This document shows, piece by piece, positions 23,061 to 34,711 of a stretch of DNA of 64,000 nucleotides (the first letter of the stretch is position 1; every line of letters begins with the position of its first letter). This DNA is from Peromyscus leucopus (taxonomy: Eukaryota > Chordata > Mammalia > Rodentia > Cricetidae), in the NCBI RefSeq assembly GCF_004664715.2, contig NC_051068.1, forward strand, positions 54,632,953 to 54,696,952. Reading direction: 5' to 3'. The notes below the pieces were generated by a model, which was not told the origin of the DNA, made no database searches, and saw nothing but the letters and a program-made list of their open reading frames with translations. Position numbers and translations under genes: made by a program.

Positions 23061-24589
23061 TTATACTACTAAAAGTGCTTGAATTAAAACTGAGTTTGAA
23101 TTGGAATTATCAATATGAACTCAAGTGTCCATATAGATATATATGTTACAAATGGAGAGATAGATAGATCTTTCCATAAAACATAATAAAGTATATACTT
23201 GGATGATTGTATGGATTAATTTATGGTCTGACCTCTTTATTCTTTATATATCTAAATATTTGACATTCTATAATATACCTATACATAAATTCTGGCTTCC
23301 TTTCCATGACAACAATAGTCAGAAGAAAAAGAAATATAGCAGTCAGAAGTTGGTTTATAAATCTGATTTTCTGTGTATGTATGTATTTATACTATAGTTT
23401 GTAAGCATCTTTACCTTAGAAAAAGCTTACCACAAAGAAGTCCCAACTTGGAGGCAAAAAAAAGAACAAAGAAAAATAATACAATAGCAATGAAATGCTT
23501 AGTGGCCAGATTTTTTTTATAAATGTAAATTGTTCTAAATAAAGACAGGTATGATCTGCTATTGGAATCCCTTGATGTTGCAAAAAACAAACAAACAAAA
23601 GAAAACAAACAAACAAAACAAAATAAGCTTGGAATATTTAATTACTCCCTTTTCTTGCTGCTCTGACAAATGCCTGATAAAAAGCATCTCAAGTAAAGAA
23701 GAGTTTCATTTTCCTCAAGACTTGAGAAAGTACAGTAAAAAATAGGTGTAAAATAATAGGGTGGTAGACTGGTTGTATTGTTACTGGTCATGTGTCAAAA
23801 GTCGAGAAATAAAAAGAAAATGATGAATTCTGGTGGTTTGTTTCATTACTCCTCTTGGTCCAAACTATGGAATGGTGTTACCCACATTAGGATCAGTCTT
23901 TCTTTCTCAGTTAAACCTTCTTGGAAATATTGGCAGACACACCCAGAGGAATATTTCAGAGGCATATTTCAGTGATGGTTCTTAACACAGTCAGGTTGAC
24001 AATAAATATTTACCACCAAAAATATCTTGCTCCATAAATACTTACAGTCTTCCAAGAATAATAAGGACATGTTAAAAATAAATTCATAGATGCCAGTTGA
24101 CATACTGCATGCCTGTGGAGACTGCAATAGAACAGTGACAAAATTCATTAAAATAGCTACAGTTGATCTGTCACAACTCAGCGCAGGCAGCTAAATATTC
24201 AATTATTTAATTCTGCATCTCAAACAAGTATGATATGTCGAGCCTCAAGCATAGGTTATAATTGCTTGAATAAACCACTGGATTCACTGGATCTAAAATT
24301 AGATTGGTTAAGGAAAAATTGTACATCATAATAATCAAGGAAAGCTATACTGGAACAGATCAGGCCGACTCAATGTGAGTGTGAGAAACTAAGAGTAAGT
24401 AAGAAATCTAAATGACTGAACCCCAGAGAGTACAAATTCATTAATTCTATCTCAGTAACCTCTCTCAGATTCTCTGAAATCTCTGTGTAATGGAAACAAC
24501 TCTCACCAAGTAATAAATTTACATTTGTTGCTTCATGCCGAAACTGAAACTCAGAACTCTCAAGCATTATACAATGGTCCATGTACATC
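23061..24589. other. sequence without recognised gene; (CAAA)n at 23584-23626
   Basis: Mostly unassigned. The CAAA-rich run could be the tail of an unrecognised SINE. Around 24180-24260 there is a TAATT/ATTTA-rich, low-repeat patch that might be conserved noncoding DNA. Confidence 0.4.
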
Positions 24590-25740
24590 TGTTGTTTCTT
24601 TTTGATTTTTAATATTTTTGTTAATTCTTTGAGAATTTTATACAATGTAACAAATATATAGACTCCTCTTTTACCTCCTTCTAGATCCACAATTACTTTT
24701 CTTACCCACTCAAATGTGTGTTCTTTTTAAAAAAAAATAAAGAACTAAAAATGAAATATATTGAGTCCAATGTATGCTGCCTATATAATTTTAGGTATGG
24801 GCTCATTCACTGGAGCGTGACCTCTCTATAGGGGGCCATACTCTTAAAGGAAACTTATTCTCCTACTCCTAGGAATTACCAATCGAAACAAACAAAAAAA
24901 TCTCTTCAGTTAGGTGTCTGGCTTTGTGCCCACCTCCCATCTTCCATTGTAGGATTTATCTTTCTTGAGGTTGTGTAGATCATGCATATTCTGTGACAAC
25001 AGGTGTGGGTTTGTATATTCAACTACCATTGTGTGTCTGGAAAGTGCTATTTATTTGTCATAATCAACTGCATCTCTTCCTCGATGATTCTAGAGCCTTA
25101 AGTAGAACAGTTTTGGTATAAATTGCTCATTTAAAACTGAGCAGTTCCCATGCTCTTTTTCACTGCACTTGGCCCAGTTGTGAGTTTCTATATTCATCAC
25201 CATATACAGATTAAAAAAAAATCTTTGTGAAGAGTTGTGAAATACACTAATCTATGATAACATAAGGATGTGTTTAATGCTATGTTTATTTTACAGAATG
25301 ATGATAGTAGTTCTCCCTAGAGCCTATGTCCTTTTTAGTGACAGTTTCTTGACCTTGATAACTCCCAGGTACTCCACCTTGAAGAGAAAGCCTTAAATCT
25401 AATCATAAAGTGGTTGGTTACTCCAATGGCATCAATGTCAGTATTGACCAGTGAGTATACCCTGATAGGTTGCTTATTATTGTCGCTCAGAGTTCACATC
25501 TAAGTAAAGCTAATGATTACTTTTCCTATCTAGTAAGTGTGCACAGGATTTTCCAGCACTAGGAAAGTTAGATTGTAGGAATGGAGCTTCCAATTTAGGA
25601 GACGCTTGATTTCTCCATGATCAATCTGATGATGCCTTCAGCAATAGGATCATATTGTCAATTTCTGGAAATTAACAAAATCAAAGGCAATGTATGTAAT
25701 ATTTGAAGTAAAATGGATCCTATTCACCTCCAAAAGAGGT
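24590..25740 (-). mobile_element. L1 (Lx-type) long 3'UTR, minus strand
   Basis: Plus-strand blocks match the antisense of the long Lx 3'UTR in order: 'TAATTCTTTGAGAATTTTATACA', 'TGTGTGTTCTTTTTAAAAAAA', 'GAGTCCAATGTATGCTGCC', 'CCCAGTTGTGAGTTTCTATATTCATCACC', 'CCTTAAATCTAATCATAAAGTGGTTGGTTACTCC', 'GATTTCTCCATGATCAATCTGATG'. No ORF2 is attached on the right side. Old and diverged. Confidence 0.8.
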
Positions 25741-26752
25741 AACCTGTTCTTGACAATGAACTTAAGTTAGCCAGTGTTCTCTATTTAGGGACATTGTCAC
25801 TGAATTATTGAGTAACTAAATTTTAACTCTGTTTTATATATGTACATATGCATATTTTAAAACATTTCTGTGGTAGAAGAATTTCTTAAGACTATTTCAA
25901 ATAGTTCCTTGTATATTATGTTGGAGAATCTAAAACAAAATAATAAATTTGATTCCCTAGTTTGGGAATGCCAAATGGAACATATCAACAGATATTTCTG
26001 AAAATACCAGGCTGAAATATGAATACCCCTTTCATTTCTCGGGAAAGGAAACATGAAAATCCTTTCTTTCCTGGGATGGTCACTGTTTGGAAGAATGTTT
26101 CAGTGGCAATTTGTTAGTTTATAATTTTTAATTAAAAACTTGCAAAACAAGCCTGAATACTGCTGAGAGAAGTGAAACTTATGTAAGAATCAAGAGATTA
26201 TGTAAGTAGGAAAAAAATAGATTTGAAATGCATCAGAACAGAGGGTAAATTCTTGGGTATCTCTGTGGATCATAAGAGAAGTTCAAGCATGAAGACTGTG
26301 TGCTGCAACTGTTTCTTTGTGTCTTGAATTATATGTTTAAAATCCCAATTCCACAGAGTATCCTTTGACAGAATGTGCTTTCTTAGGGTCCATTTTACTG
26401 TGGTAAGTTAAAGAATCATAACAGTAGAGATAACTCAAAGTCTGTTATAGAAATGTGGAAGACACTAATATATCTCTGAAATTCCCCCTCCTCCTTCTTT
26501 CTTCTTCCTCTTCTTCTTCTCTCCCATTCAGCTCTATGAATGGTAATTCTTGTTGTGAGTGAAAGATGATAAGGTAGTAAGAAGGAACGACTAAAACGTC
26601 TGGTATGATTGAAGATAATTCTATCATTTGGTATAAACGATATTTTTTCCTAGTGTTTTCACATATAATGTATATTCAACACCCTTTGGTAAGGAATTTT
26701 CCTAATGTTACTCATGTGTGTGCTCATGAGCATTTGTAGACTTTCTTTTTGT
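25741..26752. other. sequence without recognised gene
   Basis: No family recognised apart from a (CTT)n-type run at 26484-26526. The longest open frames are about 60-65 codons and featureless. Confidence 0.5.
26484..26526. repeat. C/T-rich (CTT)n-like run
   Basis: Imperfect CTT/CTTCC units. Confidence 0.85.
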
Positions 26753-26890
26753 CAGACAGGCATGGTGGCACACACCTTCATTCCCAGCACTTAGGAGGCA
26801 GAGCTCTATGAGCTTGAGATCAGTTTGGTTTACAAAGAGAGTTGCAGAATACCCAAAGCTGTACACAAGAAATCTTGTCTCAAAAAAACA
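26753..26890 (+). mobile_element. old B1 SINE
   Basis: 'CAGGCATGGTGGCACACACC', 'CCCAGCACTTAGGAGGCAGAG', a diverged middle, then 'AAGAAATCTTGTCTCAAAAAAAC'. The Pol III A box lies near its start. Confidence 0.85.
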
Positions 26891-27747
26891 AATTATTCTT
26901 AGAAAATCATATGCATGAACTTTCACTTTCCAAAAGACTATGCACAGGCATAAAAAAATATGATGTGTAAATTATATTTGTTTGCAAATGTTTATATCCT
27001 CTCTTAGCTCACTAATTAAAACCTAGGTACTCAATGGTTCTTATCTTAATAATTTTTTAACCCATGGAACTAACTAAGTCATAAGGAGATTTTTTTTTAT
27101 AATTCTTAGCTCTAGGAATGCTTATATTGTTATTTGTAAATACCATATATGAAATTCTAAAATAATTTATATTTTAAGATGTTTTACAATTAAATGTAAT
27201 ATTAGTATTCATTGGAAAACCTATATTTGCCTCCAATGAGCTACCAAGTATAAAAAACTGTTGATAAGTAATTTCAATTTTTTAATCTCTTCTTTTATAT
27301 AATTTATTATTGATGTCTTCTGTGATACTGTACATTGATATTTCATTTTAAATATTTAACCTTCACAATATAATTTATCTACAGGCTTCATTTACTCATT
27401 CACTGGAAACAAGTGAAACTTCAGAAATCAGTTTGTATACTGAAAAACATTAAAGTGTAATATGATCATTTTATTGATACTAAATTTATTGAGGTAAATA
27501 GTACAAAATTTTAATAATTTGAAATGATTGGTATAACAAAATGACTACTAGGTTAAACTTTGATGTTGAGCTGTTTCAGCATATAGTATGGGATGCCGAA
27601 TTCATTAAGATGTTTCTTGTGGTTCACACCAAAATTAGAGTAAAACAGGATTTTTTCAACCTCTTAAGCTGCCAGGAGGTCAGCTCATCCTATCTATAGG
27701 TTCACTGTGCAATATTAACCCTCAAATAAATAAAAACATGATGTTGA
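26891..27747. other. AT-rich sequence with nothing recognised
   Basis: No open frame over 60 codons and no repeat family recognised. Confidence 0.5.
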
Positions 27748-27762
27748 GATTCTGATACTTTT

Positions 27763-27921
27763 TTTTTTTTTGGTTTTTCAAGACAGGGTTTCTCTGTATA
27801 GATTTGTGCCTTTCCTGAAACTCGCTTTGTAGACCAGGATAGCGTCAAACTCACAGAGATCCACCTGCCTCTGCCTCCCAAGTGCTGGGATTAAAGACAT
27901 ATGCCACCACTGCCGGGCCAG
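27763..27921 (-). mobile_element. B1 SINE with perfect 15-bp target-site duplication
   Basis: Reverse-strand B1 ('TTTCTCTGTATAGATTTGTGCC', 'CTGCCTCTGCCTCCCAAGTGC', 'GCCACCACTGCCGGGCC'). The duplication GATTCTGATACTTTT occurs at 27748-27762 and 27922-27936, so the insertion is relatively young. Confidence 0.95.
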
Positions 27922-27998
27922 GATTCTGATACTTTTATAGACTTACATAAAAATTTCTTATATTCAAATCTGCAGAACACTTAGTTATATAAAGCTAG

Positions 27999-28043
27999 AT
28001 CATCATCATCATCATCATTATAGTCATCATCATCCTCATCACC
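27999..28043. repeat. (ATC)n microsatellite, interrupted
   Basis: CATCATCAT run, a short interruption, then more CATCAT. Confidence 0.9.
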
Positions 28044-28084
28044 TTTCTCATATTGAGAACTAGTCTTATAGTATCAATTCCTTA

Positions 28085-28192
28085 CTCTCCCGGAATTCCA
28101 TATGTAGTCTAGACTGGTCTTAAACTCGAATCATTTTGCCTTTTCCTCCTAAGTGCAAGGATTACATGTATAGACTATTATACTTGACACTG
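28085..28192 (-). mobile_element. very old B1 (or proto-B1) remnant
   Basis: 'GTAGTCTAGACTGGTCTTAAACTCGAATCA', then 'CCTCCTAAGTGCAAGGATTACATGTATAGAC', parallel to antisense B1 but with many substitutions. Confidence 0.6.
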
Positions 28193-28360
28193 AGTTTTGT
28201 TAAAAGTTTTACTCTTATTGATCTGAATATAATACAATAAATCTGAGCAGAAATATGAAGTACACTCTCACATCTCTGCAAATGATGTATCATGATCCAT
28301 CTTCACAGTGATGTCAGTGTAAATGAAATGTGAATTTTGTTTTCAAAATACTCTGTAGTG

Positions 28361-28510
28361 AGCCAGGCAATGGTGGTAGTGCATGTCTTTAATCCTAGTA
28401 CTTGGGAGACAGAGCCAGGCAGATCTCTGTGAGTTCGAGGCCAGCCTGGTCTACAGAGCAAGATCCAGGACAGGCACCAAAACTACACAGAGAAATCATG
28501 TCTTGAAAAC

Positions 28511-28541
<31 letters not shown>

Positions 28542-28545
28542 AAAC
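28361..28545 (+). mobile_element. B1 SINE with (CAAAA)n tail
   Basis: 'AGCCAGGCAATGGTGGTAGTGC', 'GTGAGTTCGAGGCCAGCC', 'ACAGAGAAATCATGTCTTG', then a CAAAA-type tail. A degraded duplication is visible: ACTCTGTAGTG before, ACTCTATGGTG after. Confidence 0.93.
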
Positions 28546-28559
28546 AACTCTATGGTGGA

Positions 28560-29818
28560 TGTGAAGACATATGATTCAAGGACCATTTAAATGCTTAATT
28601 TTAATTCACATTAATTTTACATTTTCCAATCATTTATTTTACTAACATTGACAATCAATTTTAGATGCCATTAATTTTCAAATAACTGAGAAATGAGGAA
28701 ATCATCTTTCTAATTTTTTCACCATAAAAATGGAGAGAAAAATCAGTTAACAATTATGTAGACTCTAGGGACTATCCCAGCATTTCACATAATAAAGATA
28801 ACCTGGATTATGTGATAATACTTTCATGGTTCACTGAGGTTTATGTGTCCCTATAACTTACACAGTTAGTATTCAGTGGGAGATAGTTAGTAAAGAATTA
28901 AGCCTTGAGACAGCAAAGAAACACCTCCATAGATATGAACCTTGAAAAAATGCAAGAAAGTTAGTTATTCCCTAACTTACATTATGGGATATAACCTATG
29001 TGATTAATTTGTATGAATTTTGTTTTGAAAGATACTTGAAACTGTGAGAAGTTGGAAGAGGGATTTGCATAATCAGTTGTTAATTTTTTCTTTATAGAGC
29101 ATATTGAACATAGACTAAAATGTACATCCTTAAGGAGTATAATGACTCATATGGTTACTATAAAGAAAAAACAGAGACATGAGCTACATAAAACAGATGA
29201 GACCAGAAAGACCAAAATAGATTTGCAAGTAGGATCTGTGTGACTAGGCAGAAGGTTCAGGTTAGACTAGATCTATCTTTTAGCAGCTCTAATGAGTTCA
29301 TATATCATATTAGAAAAGTACCTCATTTTCTCTTTATAGGACCATTGATATGTTCTTTGTATATGTGATTATCAATTTTCTTTTCTTATAAGTAGATGTC
29401 TTAATTTATTGATGAACATCATAAAACAATGCAAAGCTTATGAATAAAATTGTGATTCATCATTATGGAGCTATTCTTGTACCTCAAGTAACTATGGAGT
29501 TGGGGAAAACAGATCTGATCTTATAAAAAATGAGTGATCAATAGATTTTTTGGCAATTGTTAATTATACAAGAGTCTGAAATAAAAGGAAATGGAAAGAT
29601 TGCCAAAGTAACCCTGGGTTTATGCCTGAGAGGAGGAATCAAACCCAAACATAGATATTCACCACACTGCTGTCTTCTGAACATACTGATGATCAGAAAA
29701 GTTATTTCACCAGGATATTCATGTGACAAAAGTTAATTCGAATTTTGTCATTTTTGAATAAAACTGGACTTTTCTAGTGGTCAGTGATTTTCCTATAGCC
29801 TGGCAAAGGGTTTCTTGG

Positions 29819-29871
<53 letters not shown>

Positions 29872-30930
29872 TTTTATTTTCTTTCATGTATTCCTTGTTC
29901 TCTTAGTAGATAGAAGATCTATATTATCATTCCAGATTTCTTACCTTCATATCATTCTCTCCTACATTGTCTGTCCACTGAGCTCCCCTGTAGCATCTTC
30001 TCTCTGTAAACCAAAATATGTATAAGTGGTAGTAGGAGAGATGTGAAAGGAGAAAAGTAGAGGATGGTGATAGGGTGATCTGGTTCCTATTAAATACTGT
30101 CATGGTCTGAAAAGAAGGATTGAGAAGCCAGATCTAAATGCTAATAAGCAGTTAAATCCTGTTTAAAACACTCATAGCTGTTTTGTGGTTTACACAGACA
30201 CAGTTAGAACTTAAGAAATAACTATAAAGTATTGCAAGATTCAGTGCCACTGGAATTCTATTCTGAGTGCATACAATGAGGATATCCAAAATATAAGTCT
30301 GAATAATAAAGCTTTTATTGAATTATGGGCAGTGCCTTAGATTATCATATTTACCAGTCTAGAAATTTACTAAGAAATAAAGGTAATAATAGCAAGGCTC
30401 GTTTTAGCATAGAGAAAACAATAGCCCATGTTGTGTAAAGAAAATTGCCTACTTGAAGAGACCAGATGAATGGAAATAAAATGCATAATGGTCATATTAT
30501 TTAAATCCAGAGGATGTCCATCCTTGCCAAAGTTATGTTCTTTGGAATAGCACAGTATAAGATTCATCTTCAAAGCTACCAATACAGTGCTAATGAGAAA
30601 CATCCTATCGTCTCTAACTAGTCAATGATGGTGTTCCCTTTCAGGCAAGATTGAGTCATATGAATAATGAAATGGAATTAGCAAAGTTACTTGTTAGAGC
30701 TTCAGCATCATGTGTCTGAAGTCTGAAGTCAGTAGTAGCTATCAAGGTTAGAAGTTATCAAAGGGTCTTGCAACATAGAGAAATGTTAAACAAGGTACAG
30801 TGTCTATAGGAGAAAATTTTTAAAATGCATATCTACTGATCATAAAAGGAATTAAGAAATCAAAAGGTTGCAAATCACTTCATTTAATAAAACTGTGTTT
30901 ATAATGTACACTAGAACCAAATAATTAAAC
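28560..30930. other. sequence without recognised gene
   Basis: No transposon or gene recognised, apart from a (TA)n tract at 29822-29866. Confidence 0.5.
29822..29866. repeat. (TA)n microsatellite
   Basis: About 22 TA units without interruption. Confidence 0.98.
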
Positions 30931-30934
30931 TCAT

Positions 30935-31235
30935 ATAAGTGACTGGTATGGGACTTCAGTGCCTAAAGCATGAGGATCTGAGCTCAAATTAGCAGCATCC
31001 ACCTAAAATCTCTGATGTACAGGTCTCTACTTATCTTCTTAGAGTTGGAGATTAGCGGGAAAGATACAAAAAACAGGAGAATAACATGATCTTTCCTGAC
31101 CAGTTAGTCTAGCTGAATTAGAATCAAGCTCCATATTCAGTGAGAGAACCTGCTTCAAAACAAATAATGTGGTAAGTAATAGTAGAGAAAACCTGATCTC
31201 TATCTTCAGGCTTCATATGCATACAGACATCAAAA
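30935..31235 (+). mobile_element. composite tRNA-type SINE (B3-like)
   Basis: 'GCATGAGGATCTGAGCTCAAATTAGCAGCATCC' is the tRNA-derived part with a B-box-like word. 'GAGAACCTGCTTCAAAACAAATAATGTGG' and 'CTTCATATGCATACAGACATC' follow, as in the long rodent SINE composites. It ends in an AAAT-rich tail at ~31240. Confidence 0.6.
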
Positions 31236-31588
31236 AGAAAAATAAATAATAAATAAATGAAGGAAGCAAGGAAGAAGAAATGATTTTGGCTATCTGTATA
31301 CTTCCTTTGAAGTAAATTCTATTCAAATTCTTTGGTTATTTTAATTTTCATTCTTTTAACAAGTTTTGATTGATTAATGATTATTATATTAATTTATGCA
31401 ATACTAACAAACCAGCCTGCCTCATTTAGGCTCAAAGACCAACTTTCAGTAAAAATGAACTAGGTTCATTTTTATGATTAAATCTACTTCTCAAGGATTG
31501 CGCTATATCCCATCTATAACCTTAACAACACATGGTTCTGTGCTAGCTGTTCCTGGAAAGGGCAACCAATCCTGTGTTTAAAAAGGTT

Positions 31589-31715
31589 ATTATGGACATC
31601 TTGTTATGACTATGTGTGTTATGACCATGTTGTTATATCCAGCTTTTTATGACCACACTTTTATGATATCTTTTTATGACCACCTTACAACCATGTCTTT
31701 CTTTCAGAAGGTTGT
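31589..31715. repeat. degenerate (TTATGACCA)-type tandem repeat
   Basis: The word TTATGACC or a close variant (TTATGACT, TTATATCC, TTATGATA) recurs about every 12-25 bases, with 'TTGTTATGACCA' most frequent. It sits directly upstream of an LTR and may be ERV internal sequence. Confidence 0.75.
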
Positions 31716-31737
31716 TATGACCAACTTGCTAGGTTTA

Positions 31738-32165
31738 CGTTCTTCATCAGAACAACCACTAGATATAGAGGATAGAAAATGGTGGCACACACACCTTTAA
31801 TCCTAGCATTCTGAAGGCAGAGATCCATCTGGATCTCTGTGAGTTCAAAGCCACACTGGAAACAGCCAGGCATACTGACACACCTCTTTAATCCCAAGAA
31901 GTGATGGCACAAAGCAGAAAGGTATATAAAGCATGAGGACCAGGAACTAGAGCCTGTTAGGCTTTCAGACTTTTGAGCAGCAGTTCAGCTGAGATGCATT
32001 TGGATGAGGACTCAGAGGCTTCCAGTCTGAGGAAAGAGGATCAGCTGAAGAATTGGCAAGGTGAGGTGGCTGTGGATTGTTCTGTTTCTCTGATCATTCA
32101 GCGTTCACACCAATACCTGGCTCTGGGTTTGTTTTTATTAAGACATTCTAACAATTCATGCTACA
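31738..32165 (+). mobile_element. LTR family A copy (B1-bearing LTR), 5'-truncated
   Basis: It shares block order with the copy at 45948: 'AACAACCACTAGATATAGAGG', a B1-like stretch ('GGTGGCACACACACCTTTAATCC', 'GGATCTCTGTGAGTTCAAAGCC'), a second B1-like start, TATA 'GGTATATAAAGC' at 31921, 'TTGAGCAGCAGTTCAGCTGAGATGC', and the end 'CATGCTACA'. The usual TGTGGTGATAT start is missing or diverged. Confidence 0.8.
31921..31932 (+). promoter_or_regulatory. LTR TATA box
   Basis: GGTATATAAAGC in LTR family A. The same box is in all four recognisable copies (also 46190-46200 plus; 39021-39032 and 42073-42084 minus), which fits the core promoter of the LTR. Activity today is unknown. Confidence 0.55.
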
Positions 32166-32274
32166 CCATGGCTTAGGGAGAGACAGCCCATGTACATGAG
32201 GAAAAAAGCTTACTTTAATTAACGTAGCCATGATTTGGGTCAGAGGTCTTTCTCCTTACATCTATGGGATTAGC

Positions 32275-32277
<3 letters not shown>

Positions 32278-32331
<54 letters not shown>
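32278..32331. repeat. (CA)n microsatellite
   Basis: About 27 CA units. Confidence 0.98.
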
Positions 32332-32333
<2 letters not shown>

Positions 32334-32999
32334 TGTATATCTATGTGTATATTATGCCATGATTGTGTTGGTATAGTTAGTACATATGCTACCTTAAATA
32401 TTGCTTATTTTTGTATCTACTTATTTCATCCATCTATTTCCTATTGCTGAGTACAAACCTGTGATCTGTCAAAATAAAATCGGTCCTTTCTTTTCTATCT
32501 AACCACAGCATTTTATGCCCACATCCTCAGCTCCCTGCCCTCCTGATATAATCTAGTTACACTATCCTATTCTTAATAACTATGATATCAACTTTTATAT
32601 TATACATAAAATTGAGATTATGCAGACTCACAATGGCAGAAAAATATGTCATACTGCTGAGAAATGAAGCCACTCACCTGCAGTCAGGTGTGTTTATAAA
32701 AGTGCTAAGAATATACAGTGCAAACAGTATAATCCCCTCAACAAATGGTGTTTAGAAACTGGTTAATCATGTTCACCAGAGTTAAATTGGATTCCTATTT
32801 CATATCATCTACAAGAATGATCTGAACATAGAGTACAAACTTAAATATAAGAAATGACATTTTTTAGAGTATGAGAAGGAAATATAGCACAGGACTTCAT
32901 GGAAGGATATGGGTATCTTGTATATGACCTCAGAAGCATGGGGACAATAGTGAAAACAAAAAGTGAATTCTGTCAAAATAAATAGTTTTTAATAGCAGG
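32332..32999. other. sequence without recognised gene
   Basis: 32690-32990 has faint L1 ORF2-like phrases ('ATGGTGTTTAGAAACTGGTTAATC', 'TGGAAGGATATGGGTATCTTG', 'TCAGAAGCATGGGGACAATAG'), so an old L1 piece on plus is likely but weak. Confidence 0.4.
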
Positions 33000-33392
33000 T
33001 GTCTTAGTTAGGTTTCTATGGCTGTGATAAAACACTGACCAAAACAAACTTGGTGATAGAAGGGTTATTTGGCATACATATCTAGGATCACAGTCTATTG
33101 AGGGAGACCAAGGTAGGAACTCAGGACAAGAGCATGGAGGCAGGAACTAAAGCAAAGACTGAGGAGCACTGCTTACTCACTTGCTATTCTAGGCTTGCTC
33201 TGCCTGCTTTCTTATACCACTCAAGACCACCTGCCCAGGGTGGCACTGCCGTTGTGGATTGAGTTATCCCACATTAATCATTAATCAAGAAAGTATGCTA
33301 CAATCTGGTGTAAGTCAATGTGATAGAGGCATTTTATCAATTGAGGTTCACTTTTCCAGATAACTCTGTCTTGATACAAATAACTAGGACAT
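33000..33392 (-). mobile_element. MaLR-type LTR (MT/MTE-like), minus strand
   Basis: Read on minus it starts TGTCCTAGTTATT and ends CTAACTAAGACA. In between it has 'TCTTGATTAATGATTAATGTGGG', 'GGGCAGGTGGTCTTGAG' and 'GTTTTATCACAGCCATAGAAACC'. This is the well-known rodent LTR-like repeat usually seen ending '...ATAGAAACCCTAACTAAGACA'. Family name is not certain. Confidence 0.65.
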
Positions 33393-33509
33393 AAGAAAAC
33401 AATCAGGAAAAGAAATAAAAAAAACTTACAAAATGTGATAATAAATAATAATAATAAATGAAATACTAAAAAATGAAGGCTATAGAGGCACATTACTACA
33501 GCATTTATG

Positions 33510-33897
33510 TGCTGTGGGATGGTCTGTATGTCAAATTACTCTGATTGGTCAATAAATAAAACACTGATTGGCTAGTGGCTAGGCAAGAAGTATAGGCGGG
33601 ACTAACAGAGAGGAGAAAAGAAAGAACAGCAAGGCAGAAGGAGTCACTGCCAGCAGCCACCATGACAAGCAGCATGTGAAGATGCCGGTAAGCCACGAGC
33701 CACGTGGCAAGGTATAGATTTATGGGAATGGATTAATTTAAGCTATAAGAACAGTTAGCAAGAAGCCTGCCATGGCCATACACTTTGTAAGCAATATAAG
33801 TCTCTGTGTTTACTTGGTTGGGTCTGAGTGGCTGTGGGATTGGGGGGTGACAGAGATTTGTCCTGACTGTGGACAAGGCAGGAAAACTCTAGTTACA
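33510..33897 (+). mobile_element. solo LTR, 388 bp, ERVK-type (mys-like candidate)
   Basis: TGCTGTGGGATGG...TCTAGTTACA with 6-bp duplication TTTATG at 33504-33509 and 33898-33903. Same length (388) as the copy at 13801. It contains 'CAATAAATAAAACACTGATTGGC', 'GGTAAGCCACGAGCCACGTGGC' and 'GAGATTTGTCCTGACTGTGG'. No internal sequence, so it is a solo LTR or a SINE-like mobilised LTR. Confidence 0.92.
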
Positions 33898-33903
33898 TTT
33901 ATG

Positions 33904-34570
33904 CATTCATTTCTGCAATATTTCAAGATTAAATAGCACTTGACACTTAAATTATATAGAACTAAACACTGAATTTAGAGCGATAGAAAGATGCATAAAC
34001 AAAAGACAAAAAGATGTTTATATAAACTATGAAATAATCCATATATACCTGTACTTGCACACATAAATATAATAAAAAATTTTCCTTAACTTAAAAATAT
34101 ACTACTTTACAGACATATCATAAAACAAAGTCCACACAAATGAAACAGAAACTATCATTAACAGTTCATTATATCCAGCAACAAAATGAGAAACAAACAC
34201 CTTTATTTTGAAGAAATTCCAAAGGCAGAAAAAGAAATGGGAACATTTTGCCTAGAAATATATATGAAAACTTCAGATACACTTCATTTAGTGGTGCTAT
34301 ATTTAGCATGGCCTGTACATTTTATGAGACTAAACTGAGTAACACAACACAAAAACCTGTGTGTCTTATAGAGTTAAGGGAGTTAGATACATGCAATTCT
34401 AGATGACTAGTCCCAAAAGATATAAGATTACAGTAGGATCCACATAGAAACCAGTCCTTATATTAAAGGAAGGAGTATCACAGAGAACAAGGTGATTCAG
34501 AATAATTTGTTTCTTTTGACATGACATCTATGCCATGAGCATACTTTAGGATTGAGAGTTGGATATTATT
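33904..34570. other. sequence without recognised gene
   Basis: AT-rich, nothing recognised. Confidence 0.5.
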
Positions 34571-34711
34571 CTCTCCATGTTGCTGTTGATTAATTGCTCC
34601 GGGTCTGAGCGGCTGTGGGACTGGTGGGTAAGAGAGATTTGTCCTGACTGTGGGCCAGGCGGGAAAACTCAAGCTACAAGTCTCTCCATGTTGCAGTTGA
34701 TTAATCACTCC
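34571..34711 (+). mobile_element. 78-bp tail of the 388-bp LTR flanked by a 30-bp direct repeat
   Basis: Bases 34601-34678 equal the last ~78 bases of the 388-bp LTR (GGGTCTGAGCGGCTGTGGGA to AAGCTACA). The 30 bases before (34571-34600, CTCTCCATGTTGCTGTTGAT...) and the 30 bases starting at 34682 agree at 27 of 30 positions. That is far longer than the 6-bp duplication of intact copies. Confidence 0.85.
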
